A DNA stretch of 64,000 nt, taken from Seiridium cupressi (Eukaryota > Ascomycota > Sordariomycetes > Amphisphaeriales > Sporocadaceae). Position 1 is the stretch's first letter. Each line of letters starts with the position of its first letter. The stretch is from contig JARVKI010000020.1 of assembly GCA_036674765.1 (NCBI GenBank), forward strand, positions 450,990 to 514,989. The letters run 5' to 3'. This document shows positions 21,552-33,478 of this stretch, piece after piece. The notes under the pieces were generated by a model. The model made no database searches. It saw only the letters and a list, made by a program, of their open reading frames with translations, and was not told where the DNA came from. Made by a program: the position numbers and the translations under genes.

Positions 21552-23783
21552 GATATCAAAGAGTGGTGCTGGTAGGACGCAAAACTTACACCTCTTGGCT
21601 TCGTGTTCATATATATGTAACAGATAGTTGCAACATTATCAAAAGTAGCGCGGACTGGTGATCTGGACAAACATAGTCGCGAAACAATAAATCCCATCCT
21701 TATAAGCGACGACGTTAGCAGATCAACCATTGCATAATTATTAATCTTTAATTCTCCACTGAGCTCTTTGCACCCTACAGCTTTTCTGCCTACCAACGAT
21801 ATCTCCAATCGAACATTCCTAACGTCATTGCAGGTTGCTCACCACCAGTACTATAAGAATAGTTCCTAGCTAAGCTTCATTCAAGGAAGCACCCATGACT
21901 CGACCAACTGTACGCATTCAGGACCCGCTTTTTGCCCAATAAATCAAACGTGCGACCCTAGGACGTTCCTCTTGCTCCCAGATAAATAGCACTGTGGTAT
22001 ATTCAAAGTGCTTTGATCGCAATTCGCTGATATCAATATTCACGAGACACAATATCAAGAGGCTATTACTTTGCTGGGAAATGTGCTCAAGGCAAGTCTC
22101 CATTAACACGAAACGGCTTATCATTTATCCTTCACTGACTAACTCTGCTATTGTTGGCGGACCTGCCATTACTACTCTCGACCTGATTAAAGATTGCTGT
22201 CTTGTCAGACTGCAGACGGCTGTGATTGCGAGATCTCCAACTAAGTAGTCTCTTTTCACAACCTTCTTCTATGGAATCGACTGTCGAGTACGGATAAGCC
22301 GTCCTTTTCGACAACCTCGTCTCTTCCCCGTCTTCCCGATGAAGCTGATACCTCCGCATTGGAGTTGACTGACTATCGACAGAAATCGTTGTAAGGATCT
22401 CGCTGCAGTCGGCGTGCCGTTCTTCGTAGCCGCTATCTAGATGCCGACGTACATCATCATCTTGTTGAGTGCGCAGGTGCGCATAACGTGGAATTGTGCC
22501 AGAGCGTACAACTCGGCAGCGAGAGCAATGCCTATTCAGCATCGTATATAGCGACATATTTACGCCGAAGAGACATAAAGACGGTGGGTTCAAATACCTT
22601 GACTTGGTGCAAGGCGTTCTACAAACCACGATACACGTTTTAATACTTCAGATTTACTAGAGGCTAGACTCATGCCGAATCGACAGGCGTTATAAATGGC
22701 ATTGGTGGATCGGCCGAGGAACTGTAGAGAATGCACGACGGAGCCACCGGTCTGGAAGCTGCCTGGAGCATCGACAGCGAGGGCGAGGCAAGGGCTTCGT
22801 GAAAGCATCATTTGCGTGTGGAAAGCTATCGGATCACGGCACGCAAAGCTCAATCTCAGCGACGGGATCACGTGTCCTGGCGCAACAAGTCAGGTTCATA
22901 TTGGATGGATCTTTATCGGCGGCCCGTTGTGGTACTCCTAAACTCGGAGAAAAGGCTATATACCAAGGACTGCGTGTAGCTCGCACTCTTCGTCAAGGCT
23001 CTATGCATTTTCGAGTTGATTAGATAAGCCGCGAGGAGGTTATTGTTTCTTGTTGACAGTCTTCTGAACTTTAGGGAATCCACCAGAGACAACGCGGAAT
23101 AGTCACGAGCTTGGGGAACTGTCTTGGAAAACTGGGGTAAGATTGGCCACGCCTCCAATTACTGGGAGTCATCTTATCTCTTCGCGAACTCTTTCCCAAA
23201 GGGCCAATGTATATTAGCAAACGAGCTTGGACGACTTCAATACGACAAGCTGGACGCACTAGCCATTGTTGAATTTTCCATTACGGGATTATTTTCGTTA
23301 TCTTGACCAGTATATCACAAGTGTATACTGTTTTCTGACAATTGCCCCGCAGATCACTTTGCAATGCAACTCTAATACCCTCTTCGGTTGTCGGTCGCCG
23401 GATTGCGTGCTCCTGGAGCTGAATAGCAACATCGGTCGTGGTCGCATCATAGCGAGCCAGTGTGGTGGGGCAGTCCTACCAAGCCCAGGCTATGCTCCGA
23501 TAGCAGGCCCATTCAGACGACGGCGAGCGTGAGATCGCTGCCTGTTTATATCCGTATTAGCATGACTAACCTTCCTAAACGAAGGTAGAATAGTATGCCG
23601 ATTGGACACTAGTGTTGCTCACGCAATCATGGCCATTGACTTCGCAACATCTGAGCGATGCGGGGGACATGGCGGTACCACATATATCAGTAGCCACGCC
23701 GAACTCAAACAGCCAACCTTGGTTGCAATTCCGAAGATCGGGACCTGTACTATTATTCTCCTTAGACACCCAAATCTTCCAAA
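21552..23783. other. Intergenic region
   Basis: About 2.2 kb without a recognisable gene. The longest frame, on the minus strand near 22132-22629, is rich in Arg/Ser and has no domain or splice support, so it is not called. Confidence 0.5.
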
Positions 23784-25040
23784 ATGGCTCCTTCTGCTAC
23801 CGTGACTTTGACCGAGTCGGAGCCGGCTCCTTTACCGGTCAGGTCGCTGAAGACGGAGTTTGGAGCGTACAAGGAGCTTGGGTCGAGCAAACTCGACGAG
23901 GAAGCCGAACGCATCGGAAGGGAGGATTTTGAGGCCGCGAAGGTAGGAGAAAGAAAATGTAGAGTAGTTGTCAGTCTCGGCCGATCTAACTAGTTGCAGT
24001 ATCCTAATTATCTGCCCACCTGGAACCCCGAGCAAAAGTACCCTCCCCTCGAGCCGTTCGAGCACTACGAGCACGGCAAAGACGCCGACACCTCGTACCC
24101 CGAACTTCTGCCCGAAGGCGCTGGCGTTACACACATTACACCGTCAATTGGCACTGAAATCAAAGGTGTCCAGCTGAGCAAGTTGAGCAACGCCGGAAAA
24201 GACCAACTTGCCCGTTTCGTGGCCGAGCGCAAAGTGGTTGCATTCCGTGGACAAGATTTTGCGGATCTGCCCATCTCGGAAGCTCTGAACTATGGCGAGT
24301 ATTTCGGGCGCCACCACATTCACCCTGCCTCCGGTTCTCCCGAGGGACACCCGGAGATCCATCTCGTGCACCGTGGTGCTGGCGATGATGGCGCCGAGAA
24401 GTTCTTCCAGGCGCGGACGAGTTCGGTTGCATGGCACTCAGACGTCTCGTATGAGCAACAGCCCCCGGGAACAACGTTCTTATATATCCTCGACAAGCCA
24501 GAAACTGGTGGCGACACCCTTTTTGCCAACTGCGTTGAGGCATATGAGAGACTCAGCCCCTTGTTCCAAGAGCGCCTCCATGGCTTGAAAGCAACGCATT
24601 CCGGTGTTGAGCAAGCCAACGCTTCTCTGGCTAGAGGTGGAATCAAGCGCAGAGAGCCTGTTATCAACGAGCATCCGATCGTGCGCACACATCCTGCCAC
24701 CGGAGAAAAGGCTCTATATGTCAACCCGCAATGTAAGTTTGTGTCCGAAATATCAATGACCAGCTACTAATCGCGATTTTCAGTTACAAGAGATATTGTC
24801 GGGATGAAGAAGGAGGAGTCAGACGCCATCCTGAAGTTTTTGTATGACCACATCGCATATGGCGCCGACTTCCATGCACGTGTGAAGTGGGAAGAGGGCA
24901 CCGTCGTCGTCTGGGATAACCGCGTTACCCAGCACTCGGCTTTGGTTGACTGGAAGAACAAGCAACGTAGACATCTAGCCCGCATTACACCGCAGGCAGA
25001 GAGACCTTTTGAGACATCGTTCCAGGGTTGGATTTTGTAG
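23784..25040 (+). CDS. TauD/TfdA-type Fe(II)/2-oxoglutarate dioxygenase
   Basis: Exons 23784-23942, 24000-24732 and 24784-25040; 382 aa, in frame at both joins. The facial triad is visible: His199 and Asp201 in AWHSDVSYE and His348 in TQHSALVDW. Arg359/360 and Arg364 in QRRHLARITP are candidates for binding the 2-oxoglutarate carboxylate. Other family blocks are GTEIKGVQLSKL, VVAFRGQDFADL, YFGRHHIHP and GGDTLFANC. The N-terminal ~90 residues are a fungal extension (YPNYLPTWNP). Fungal members hydroxylate taurine or other sulfonates and related small acids, releasing sulfite or another leaving group; substrate is not determined here. No targeting signal. It ends only 35 bp from the convergent gene that follows. 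Confidence 0.9.
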
Positions 25041-25075
25041 CGTCAAATAAAGCTAGGAATAACATCGCGACTAGC

Positions 25076-26240
25076 TCATCTCTGATTTATGTCGTCGGAT
25101 TTAGCATTCTTTTGATTGTGCAGCACACGACTCTTGGCAAGCTTCTGGAAACCGAACAGGTCACCATCAGAATCCTCATCGGACGCTTGTGCATTGATCC
25201 CATCCTGGTGTCCGTCATTTTCTGCCGGCTTGGGTACGTATTGCGCCTTTGTTTGCGGATAACTTGGTTCAGAATGATTCGACAACTTGTAAACAGTACT
25301 TTGTCTGGAGGTGGAAGTCTTCATAGGGATTGGTCCTGTGGGTGGAAAAAGTGTTTTGCGCCGTGGCATGACGTCCAGGTCTTCTTCTTCTTCTTCTTCT
25401 TCGCTTTCAGTGTCAAGCGTCTTCTTCTGAGCTGATTTGTTTGTTGCTCCAGATGAATACCTACTTGTCGGAGACATATTCAATGACGAGAAACGAGCCG
25501 CAGTCTCAGGCGCCTTTTGATGCCTGGAAGGAGTTCTCGCAATCTCCAGGGCGAAGTGATCTATTGGTGGGACCGTCTTCCTGGGACTTTCCATCAAGCC
25601 GAATAGGGAGTTTCCTCGCAGTGCATCGTCTTCGTTGCCATTGACATTTCCGGTGGCCCCTTTCAGAATCCCCTTTTGGTGCTGCCGTCTAGCTGAGCGT
25701 TCCGTCTTCTCCCTGACAAGCTCCGTCATACGCCCAACAACTGGCCGGGAGATGTTCTTGATGGTGGTTGCATTGTACGACTTGGCGTCAGCTTGCAGGC
25801 GTTGGTATTCAGCGGCATGTAGGTGCGCGGTGAATCTACTTGCGGTGACATAGAACTCATCTTCGACCATACGATACATGTCGTCCTTTTCAAGTCCGTC
25901 CACCATGAAACTATTGCCGTTTCAGAAGATTGAACACATTGCTTTCGGGCCATACCTACGTTTCCTCGAGGGGCTCAGGTGGTTGCGAGTTTGACCTTGA
26001 CCGCCCTGGTCTCCTGTAAGCAAAATGCGCACTAATGAGAAGCTTGTACTTACTCAAAGGTGGTCTGTTGATTTTTGGGTTGAAGGCGGTAGATGATGCC
26101 GAGCTCTTCGCCGCATCAGACTTCTTGTCTTCAACTTTTACTCGCTTTGTGGCTGTAGGCGTTGCGCTGCCGCGAGCGGAGTTAATGGGCGACGGGGCCT
26201 GGGCCTTGCTGCCGTCTCTCCACGGAATCTTGCGCGTCAT
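25076..26240 (-). CDS. Conserved fungal protein, probably nuclear, unknown function
   Basis: Exons 26240-26054, 26005-25960 and 25910-25076; 355 aa. The start is placed at MTRKIPWRDGS, after an upstream in-frame ATG (26345) that adds a poorly conserved-looking leader. The acceptor of intron 1 must be at 26005 rather than the nearer CAG to keep phase. The conserved-looking core is FMVDGLEKDDMYRMVEDEF followed by THLHAAEY-type helical sequence (FTAHLHAAEYQRLQ), about residues 77-120. The rest is low-complexity: Lys/Arg-rich clusters, a run of Glu near residue 250 and an acidic end (SDEDSDGDLFGF). The composition suggests a nuclear, disordered scaffold or regulator. I do not recognise a named family and assign no function. 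Confidence 0.75.
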
Positions 26241-27041
26241 GGTGGACAAAAGGTTGTCTGAATGAAGATGGCTAAATGATCGAGCGCTCGCATTGCTGAT
26301 TGAAAACGTGAGACGAAGAAGAGAACGTCGTAACGAAGATTGCAAGCTAGGTTACCAAGGCAATGAGTCGCCTGTCCTGAGGTATGCCTTTGCCATCAAG
26401 TCGCGACTCAAGTGCAAGTCCCTAGCTCTTGCAGGGGCTGTCCGGCAGCTGTACGTCAATCTGCAGCTGTCGCGTTAACCTTACCAAGGCGCTCGCCTTT
26501 GACCACGGCCCGTTCCTCTACTTTGTCTCACATTAGGATCATCATTGTTATCAGACTTTACTGCCTTTCTCTTGAGCAAACTCTTGCAATTCTATGTTCG
26601 CGGTGACCTCAGGGTAGCGTCATCTTACCGGTCGGTAATTGCTACATGATGTATTGCTATATTGCGACTTGCCTTAGCTGTTAGTGTTTCGATTTTGGCC
26701 AGTTGTACGGTCCTCGTGCTCAATGTTACACACGATACAAACTCATCGTCCCTCTGTTCTAGCTCACGCAAAAACAAATGCGAAATACATGACCGACGAT
26801 TCGGAACCGCTCCGGCTGTAGATGAATTCGCCATATCCGAATACCCGCGATGTGGACCTCACCATGCTCGCGTAACGGGAATAACGTCAGTGTCCCGGCG
26901 TGCATATCGGAACTGCCGTAAAGGATGCCCGATGTCGTTTCCGCCATCGTGACGATGAATCACCTTATCAGCGGTTTGTTTCCAAGTTTTCAACCCAATT
27001 TTCTCCTTAGGTGATTTTATGCTGCAACGCCTTTGATACCG
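26241..27041. other. Divergent intergenic region
   Basis: About 0.8 kb between divergent starts of the nuclear-type protein and the DHA1 carrier. Promoter sequence expected; no further feature recognised. Confidence 0.5.
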
Positions 27042-28763
27042 ATGAACGAGGACTACAAGGGACCGGCTACCTCTGGGATCACAGACAGGTCTTCGAAAGA
27101 ACTGGAAGGCCTGGCAAACCAAAATGCAACCTCGACTTCGGACCTAGATTTGCCAAATCGCGCATCCGAGTATCGCGGGTCTTCTGACAACTCCCCAAAT
27201 GGCGACCATGAAGAGCGGCAACGAGATCTGGAGACTCTGTCCCGCATCTCGAGCGGCCCAGCATACACTGTTTTCTCGCGGAAGATGATATGGTGGATCA
27301 TCGCCATGAACTGTGTTGCTGCCTTCATGTCGCCCATCACGGCCAACATATACTTCCCAGCCATACCAGCCTTAGCAGACGACCTTGGTGTGTCCACTGC
27401 AGACATCAATTTGTCGTTGACGACCTACATGATTTTCCAGGGGCTTTCACCAACCTTGGTCGGGGATTTCGGAGATGCGGCGGGTAGGCGACCAGCCTTC
27501 ATCATCGCCTTTATTATCTATTTGGGGGCCAACATCGGCTTAGCATTGCAACGCAATTATGCTGCTCTGCTAGTCCTTCGGTGTTTGCAGAGTGCAGGTA
27601 GTAGCGGCACTATTGCGTTGGTCTTTGGTGTGGTTGCTGACATGGCGACGACCTCTGAGCGCGGAAAGTTCATGGGCATTGTTGGAGCCGGTCTCACCAT
27701 AGGACCTACCTTCGGTCCGCTCATTGGCGGGTTGTTGACCCAATTTCTCGGATGGCCATCGGTCTTTTGGTTCTGCACAATCGTGGCCGTTGTATTCTTG
27801 GTTCCATACGCTGTCGCCGTTCCGGAGACTGGGCGCAAAGTGGTCGGCAATGGGTCCATCAAGCCACAAGCCTGGAACAAGACGTTGCTAGATTATATCC
27901 GATTTCGCCGACTACCACGAGACCCGTCGGTCGGACGCCCAAAGCAGAAGATTCCCATCCCCAATCCTTTCAACACTCTACGAGTGTTGTTCAACAAGGA
28001 CATGGCGATGGTGCTTTTTTACAATGCATTGCTATACGTGGGCTTCATGGTGGTTGCGGCGACGCTGTCAACACAGTTTGACATCATCTACCACTTCGAT
28101 GAGCTTACCCTCGGCTTATGCTACCTCCCTATCGGCGGTGCGACCTTGGTTGCTTCCATCGCCCAGGGCTTCGTGCTGGACTGGAACTATCGAAGAACAG
28201 CTAAGAAACTCGGCTTCAAGATAGACAAGAAGCGGGGCGATAACTTGAAAGATTTCCCGATAGAAAGGGTGAGAATCCAGGTCATCGTCCCAATGATCTT
28301 CATGGGAAGTCTGTTCTACATTGGCTATGCTTGGGCACTGCAGGCTGAGACACACGTCGCCGTGCCTCTTGTGTTGACCTTCTTCATCGGTCTGTTTGTA
28401 ACGGGAAGCTTTCAGGTGATTAATACCCTCATTGTTGATCTCTACCCTGAGGCGCCGGCCACGGCCACGGCAGCCAACAACCTTGTAAGATGTCTCTTCG
28501 GAGCAGTGGCCACTGCAGTCATAGAAGACATGATCAATGGGATAGGTAGAGGGTGGTCCTTTACTCTGATCGCCCTGCTATTCATGATCCCATCACCAAT
28601 TCTATGGGTAATACAAAAACATGGTCCGACTTGGAGAGAACAAAGAAGACTGAAGAGCCTGGCGCGAAATGAGAAAAAGGAGGCCATGGAAAAAGAGAAG
28701 CTTGAGGCTCATGCAGAAAGCTCCGGGGTGGTCGGAACAGCTGGAGAGCCAAAGGCAGCCTGA
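27042..28763 (+). CDS. MFS drug/H+ antiporter, DHA1 (QDR/AQR-like)
   Basis: Single exon, 573 aa, starting at MNEDYKGP. The polar cytosolic N-terminus (~75 aa) is followed by twelve predicted membrane segments split 6+6 by a loop at about residues 270-320. Landmarks are SPITANIYFPAIPAL in TM1, the motif A loop GDFGDAAGRRP between TM2 and TM3, VLRCLQSAGSSG, and GLTIGPTFGPLIGG, the antiporter motif C in TM5. This combination marks the DHA1 14-member drug:H+ antiporter group close to yeast Qdr/Aqr1, which export azoles, weak acids, polyamines or amino acids. A Lys/Glu-rich C-tail ends the protein. No partner biosynthetic gene lies beside it, so the cargo is unknown. Confidence 0.9.
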   Translation: MNEDYKGPATSGITDRSSKELEGLANQNATSTSDLDLPNRASEYRGSSDNSPNGDHEERQRDLETLSRISSGPAYTVFSRKMIWWIIAMNCVAAFMSPITANIYFPAIPALADDLGVSTADINLSLTTYMIFQGLSPTLVGDFGDAAGRRPAFIIAFIIYLGANIGLALQRNYAALLVLRCLQSAGSSGTIALVFGVVADMATTSERGKFMGIVGAGLTIGPTFGPLIGGLLTQFLGWPSVFWFCTIVAVVFLVPYAVAVPETGRKVVGNGSIKPQAWNKTLLDYIRFRRLPRDPSVGRPKQKIPIPNPFNTLRVLFNKDMAMVLFYNALLYVGFMVVAATLSTQFDIIYHFDELTLGLCYLPIGGATLVASIAQGFVLDWNYRRTAKKLGFKIDKKRGDNLKDFPIERVRIQVIVPMIFMGSLFYIGYAWALQAETHVAVPLVLTFFIGLFVTGSFQVINTLIVDLYPEAPATATAANNLVRCLFGAVATAVIEDMINGIGRGWSFTLIALLFMIPSPILWVIQKHGPTWREQRRLKSLARNEKKEAMEKEKLEAHAESSGVVGTAGEPKAA

Positions 28764-29241
28764 AACACAGGCCCTATGATGGAATCCTCAACAAGTACCT
28801 TTGGATTGCTCCAAGACCAGTGTCGATCTGGCGGACGACGGGCAGTGGGTAGGAAATACAGCTAGACCATTTATACATTTGCCAGAATGAACGATGAAAT
28901 AAATATAGAGAGAACCAATATGTCTCATCGAGAATTGTGTTTGTATTGGATATACGTCGTAAAATCATAGCAGGGGCGTTTGGGGGGGGGCCAATTGCAC
29001 AACCATTGCTTGGGTCGTCCGAAACTGGAAGGGTACTAACGTTCCTATTTAGTGAGCTCGAGCCACAACGTGGCGCCCAAAGACGTCAGAACCATCAGAA
29101 CAGCTTGCAGCTTCAAGGAAGTCGGGCGTTTCGCGGCCTCACAACTCGACAACGCAACGCCCTGTCCCATTTCCAGGCTCGTAGATACGTCGAATCGTAT
29201 AGCAATGTCTCGATAGTATTTTACATGAGCCCACTGCCGAC
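28764..29241. other. Intergenic region
   Basis: Between the DHA1 stop and the syntaxin start, same strand. Contains a G9 run near 28983. No gene. Confidence 0.5.
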
Positions 29242-30364
29242 ATGACAGACCTCACACCCCTCTTCGACAGCTTTCTGTCGTCTCATTCTTCTCCATCAAC
29301 CACAAAACGCACGTTCACCGTTGACAGCCTGGACGACTTCCTAAAAGAAGCATACACAATCAACCATGCAATTCGCACCCTACACACAGACCTCTTGAGA
29401 ATCCGGCAGTCCTACCTCTCGACGGCGCAGCCACGCCGCACCCTCATCCGCCAGAATGGCGAGAAGCCTCTGACCGACCGCGACCGCGAGGACATTGATG
29501 CCAACTCCAAACAGTTACTACGAGATCTAAACGCGAAGATCCGGCAACTCGTGGACGCCGAACAAGTGCGCAGGGAGACCGAGGCACAGCTTCTCAAGAA
29601 GAAATTCGCAAGAGGCCTAAGTGCACTCGGGTCATGGGCATCAGGCGGCGCGGGTGGTGGGCTGGGAGGCAAAAGCGTCGAATACAGAACCGCGGAAGAG
29701 GCAGCGAATGGCATCAACACGCACAGAGAAAGTGTTCTGTGGATGCTCAGGCAGCGGTTACAGGAGTGCGTCAAGACACAGCAGGATATGATGGAGGTCA
29801 GACTGAACAGAGAAATGGAAAAGCAGAGGAGCGTGTTAGCTAGAGCGGGAGTCGGTGAAGGCATGGGGTTAGGCTCAATGCCAGGCATAAACGTGAGAGA
29901 GCCAAGCAGCCCCAGCTCACAAAGGAAGTCAAGCCAAGCTACATGGCAGGAGGAGGGACAGTCTACGTATAATCCCCAGCCTGAACTGTCCCCCGAGCAA
30001 ATCCAAATGTTTGAACGGGAAAACCACGACATGCTACAGCATTATGAGAGTGTGCTGGGCCAAGTCAGGTTTGTCTACTTCCATGTCCTTCCTCGAGAAC
30101 ACAGACCTAACTGGCGTGTACAGGACGGCGGAAAAATCACTCATTGAGATATCCGAACTGCAAACACAGCTTGTAAACAATCTGGCCACGCAATCAGCGC
30201 ACATAGACCAACTAGTTGCGGATTCGTTCAACATCACCGAGGACGTAGGCGGTGGAAACAAACAGCTCAAGAAAGCGACACAAAAACCGAGGACCGCCAA
30301 ATATACCTTTTACGCGACATGTGGATTATGCACCCTACTGGTTGTATGGGACCTGATCATATAG
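29242..30364 (+). CDS. UFE1: ER Qa-SNARE, syntaxin-18/Ufe1 family
   Basis: Exons 29242-30068 and 30124-30364 (55-nt intron, phase 2); 355 aa. The N-terminal region MTDLTPLFDSFL with FTVDSLDDFLKEAYTIN and the following helices (about 1-110) matches the syntaxin-18 N-terminal domain. A Gly-rich and Ser/Pro-rich linker precedes the SNARE helix, about residues 255-325. It runs from QIQMFERENHDMLQHY to LATQSAHIDQL, where the Gln before Ser is the likely zero-layer Q. A single C-terminal anchor ends the protein (FYATCGLCTLLVVWDLII). Ufe1 is the ER t-SNARE for Golgi-to-ER retrograde vesicles and homotypic ER fusion, working with Sec20, Use1 and the Dsl1 complex. Its intron splits the SNARE motif. 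Confidence 0.85.
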
Positions 30365-31438
30365 CAACTAGTGCACGAGTTAAATGTATAAAGAGCCAAA
30401 GATCAACATGTCTAGTCCGAATGTTGCATGTGAAGGAAAGCTTCATTGCTGGGCCTAAAGTTGGGGTGTCGAAGCACGCACTATCACATGCCGATCCGCA
30501 ACGGGCGACTATATACAATCGGAAACCTGACATTTGGAATCGACGTTGGCTGATGTGATCCAGAATTCACGGTAGCACGCTCCAGTGCAACAGCTGTGGT
30601 GCGTGGGTAAGTCGAACAGGGAGCATTGGGCTTCAGCTCAATTGATGCATCCTGTTGTGAGTTGTGATGTGCCTTTCGGCTCAACGACCGGATGAAATTG
30701 TCTGGACGCTGGCAACCTCTGTCTGGTGAGATCATAGGCGGCTGACCTGCCCATGGGGCCCACCGTTCCCACCGTTCCCACCGTTCGCGATGCCGGGGAC
30801 GTGGCATTTAAAAGCCGTTGGTCCCCTACAGGAACGAGCTTCCATCGATGGCTGCGAGTCCGATTTCCCGAATCTCTTCCGTAATCTCGAGCCCATCACG
30901 CCAGATCTTGGCGGCATTAGACGATCAACTGCACAAATTGTCTCTTGGCCTCCTTCCTGAGGGATCCGACGGACACGACGCCGACGCTGCTTGCATATCC
31001 TTTGGTCCATGAGCCCTGCTGCATAGCAAGCACGAGTCATCACTGCCCCATAAGGCCGAGAACCCGTACGAGTGCTCGCCATTTGCAATCAACCCCAGCA
31101 CAAGCAGTGGCCCGTACCCCGCCGCTAAGGCTGGTAACCGCACTCAGCTACGCCCCAGCTACCCCTCTGCCCTGTATCGGAACCCCCAAACGTTCGCTGC
31201 ACCCCGCCGTTGGACCGCTTCGGGTACCTAGCGTCTCAGCACACGAGCACGCGCACTGGACCTGCAACAGCCCACCTGCCCGCTTCGGCGCATTGCTCCA
31301 GCCCGTCAGTCGTCCAATATTACCTGACCTGGGGAAAGCTGTTCCCTCTGGTTCTTTCCCAATATGCCAACCTCAAAGCACTTCGATCCTTCATACCACG
31401 CAGATTCAGTACGCCGAGTCACAGGTCTAGTCCAGCAG
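30365..31438. other. Intergenic: promoter region of aspartate aminotransferase
   Basis: About 1.07 kb. A short C-rich direct repeat (CCCACCGTTC three times, 30759-30788) lies near its middle. Short frames are open in the GC-rich second half, but none connects in phase to the aminotransferase. A 5' UTR intron is possible. Confidence 0.5.
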
Positions 31439-32881
31439 ATGTCTCCTCCTTCAGCCACAAGCTTCACGGCCGAGGTCGTCCCTCAGGCCCCCGAGGATGC
31501 GCTCTTCGGCTTGGTGAGAGCTTGCAAAGCTGATCAGAACCCGGACAAGGTTGATCTGGTGAGCCGGACTGTTGACCAAGTCCACGATGCATTGTTCGCT
31601 GACCTGGCCTGAAGAGTATTGGTGCGTATCGCGGCGACGATGCGAAGCCCTGGGTATTACCCGTCGTCAAGAAGGTAATGTTATACTTCACTTTACACCT
31701 GCCTCGAGACCTGCAGCTCTCCGAGCTTCCTGTCGGCCCTCCCCACGGTGATGTGATCGCTCGGCATGTTTCACGAACGATCTGTGCTGACTGCCTCTTC
31801 TTGCCAGGCCGACGAGATCCTTCGCAACGACCCCGAGCTTAACCACGAATACGCTCCCATTGCCGGTATTCCTGCATTCACAAGCAAAGCCGCCGAGTTG
31901 ATTCTTGGAGGCCCCGAATCCCCCGCTATCAAGGAGAAGAGAGTTACATCCTTCCAGACCATCTCGGGCACTGGTGCCGTCCATCTTGGCGCTCTGTTCC
32001 TCGCAAAGTTCTACCCCGGCACCAAGAAGGTGTATATCTCGAATCCAACATGGGCCAACCACAACCAGATCTTCACCAACGTTGCCTTGCCCATCGCTAC
32101 ATACCCCTACTTCTCCAAGGAAACCAAGGGTCTTGATTTCAAGGGCATGAAGGAGGCAATCTATGGTGCCCCAGACCGGTCTATCATTCTGCTGCACGCT
32201 TGTGCTCACAACCCCACTGGCGTTGATCCAACCTTTGAGCAATGGAAGGAGATCGCTGAAGTGATTCGTGCGAAGAGCCACATTCCCTTCTTTGACACGG
32301 CGTACCAGGGCTTTGCTTCTGGTGACCTGATGAAGGACAACGCCGCCGTGCGCTACTTTGTGGAGCAGGGCTTCGAGTTGCTCGTCGCTCAGTCCTTTGC
32401 CAAGAACTTTGGTCTTTATGGTGAGAGAGCAGGTTGCTTCCATGTCGTCACCGGCCCGTCGCCCGATGCCCAGAAGACTATCGAGCGAATTGCTTCACAA
32501 CTCGCCATTCTTCAACGTTCCGAAATCTCGAATCCGCCGTTGTATGGTGCTCGCATAGCCAGCACTGTCCTGAACGACCCTAAATTGTTCGCTGAGTGGG
32601 AGGACAATCTCCGTACCATGTCCGGGCGCATCATCAATATGCGAACAGCATTGAAGTCCAAGCTAGAGGAGCTTGGCACTCCAGGCACCTGGAACCACAT
32701 CACGGACCAGATCGGCATGTTCACTTTCACTGGCCTGACGGAGACTCAAGTATTGAAGATCCGGGAGGAGTTTCACGTATACATGACCAAGAACGGTCGT
32801 ATCAGCATGGCTGGTCTCAATACGCGGAACGTGGAGTACTTCGCAAAGGCCATTGACAAGGTCGTCCGGGAGGTGAAATAA
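31439..32881 (+). CDS. Aspartate aminotransferase, cytosolic type
   Basis: Exons 31439-31558, 31615-31674 and 31808-32881; 417 aa, normal for the family. The reaction is L-aspartate + 2-oxoglutarate to oxaloacetate + L-glutamate, with pyridoxal phosphate (PLP), as part of the malate-aspartate shuttle and amino-acid synthesis. Exon 2 encodes SIGAYRGDDAKPWVLPVVKK. Later landmarks are NHEYAPIAG, QTISGTGAVHLGALFL, NPTWANHNQIF, LLHACAHNPTGVDPT, FDTAYQGFASGD and the PLP lysine Lys259 in SFAKNFGLYGERAG, followed by GRISMAGLN with the substrate-side Arg region. No mitochondrial presequence follows the chosen Met; an in-frame ATG 25 codons upstream exists but adds a weak leader. Intron 1 ends in GAAG, a less usual acceptor. 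Confidence 0.93.
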
Positions 32882-33478
32882 ACCTGACAGCGATTATGTT
32901 TGTCCGTTGATCGCGGATCCAGTGTGTTATTATTTGAGCGACGGTATTGGTTCCGGACACGGCAGGGCTGATAAAATCCTTCTCTCCTGCTTCATGGGTA
33001 TAGATGAGTTAAATAAGAACGATTGTTTCTAGCATTTTCCAGTGTGATGATCGCCAACATGCTGTCTAGCGTGAAGTTATGCTTCTCTGTTATTGCGACT
33101 GCTATTTAGCTAAACAGGTAGTTCTTGAGAAATGGTGATATCACTATCGAGTACATGTCAAGTCAAGTCTATTGTTGTTGTAGCTTGAATTGCCCAATCA
33201 ATTCAGAGGTGATGGGGAACTTCTCCACTTGACAGATCATAGCAGAATGTGGATGCTTACATTGTAGGCAAGCCACATCATCTACTTTACCAAAAGTCTA
33301 ATCTGTCAACTGGATCGCCCATCACATTTGTAACTGACACGTGTATAATCTTGGATATTATCGGGAAGAAGTCGAGAATCAGCTCCAGACCAACAACCAT
33401 CCATGTTGTATATCTCCAGATCATACTAACCATGCAGCAGCCTCATGAGAGGCTCACACATAACACTTAACCCTCAAA
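32882..33478. other. Intergenic region
   Basis: About 0.6 kb between aspartate aminotransferase and the macro-domain gene, same strand. No gene recognised. Confidence 0.5.

Noticed and set aside
22132..22629. 165-codon minus-strand frame
   Set aside because: Two Cys pairs near the start briefly suggested a zinc motif, but spacing fits no known finger and the rest is Arg/Ser-rich without homology that I can recognise.
29412..30032. 206-codon frame antisense to the Ufe1 gene
   Set aside because: Ser/Cys-rich shadow of the sense frame; the sense protein has SNARE and anchor features.
31688..32443. 251-codon frame antisense to aspartate aminotransferase
   Set aside because: Lies opposite the conserved coding sequence; explained by codon bias of the sense gene.
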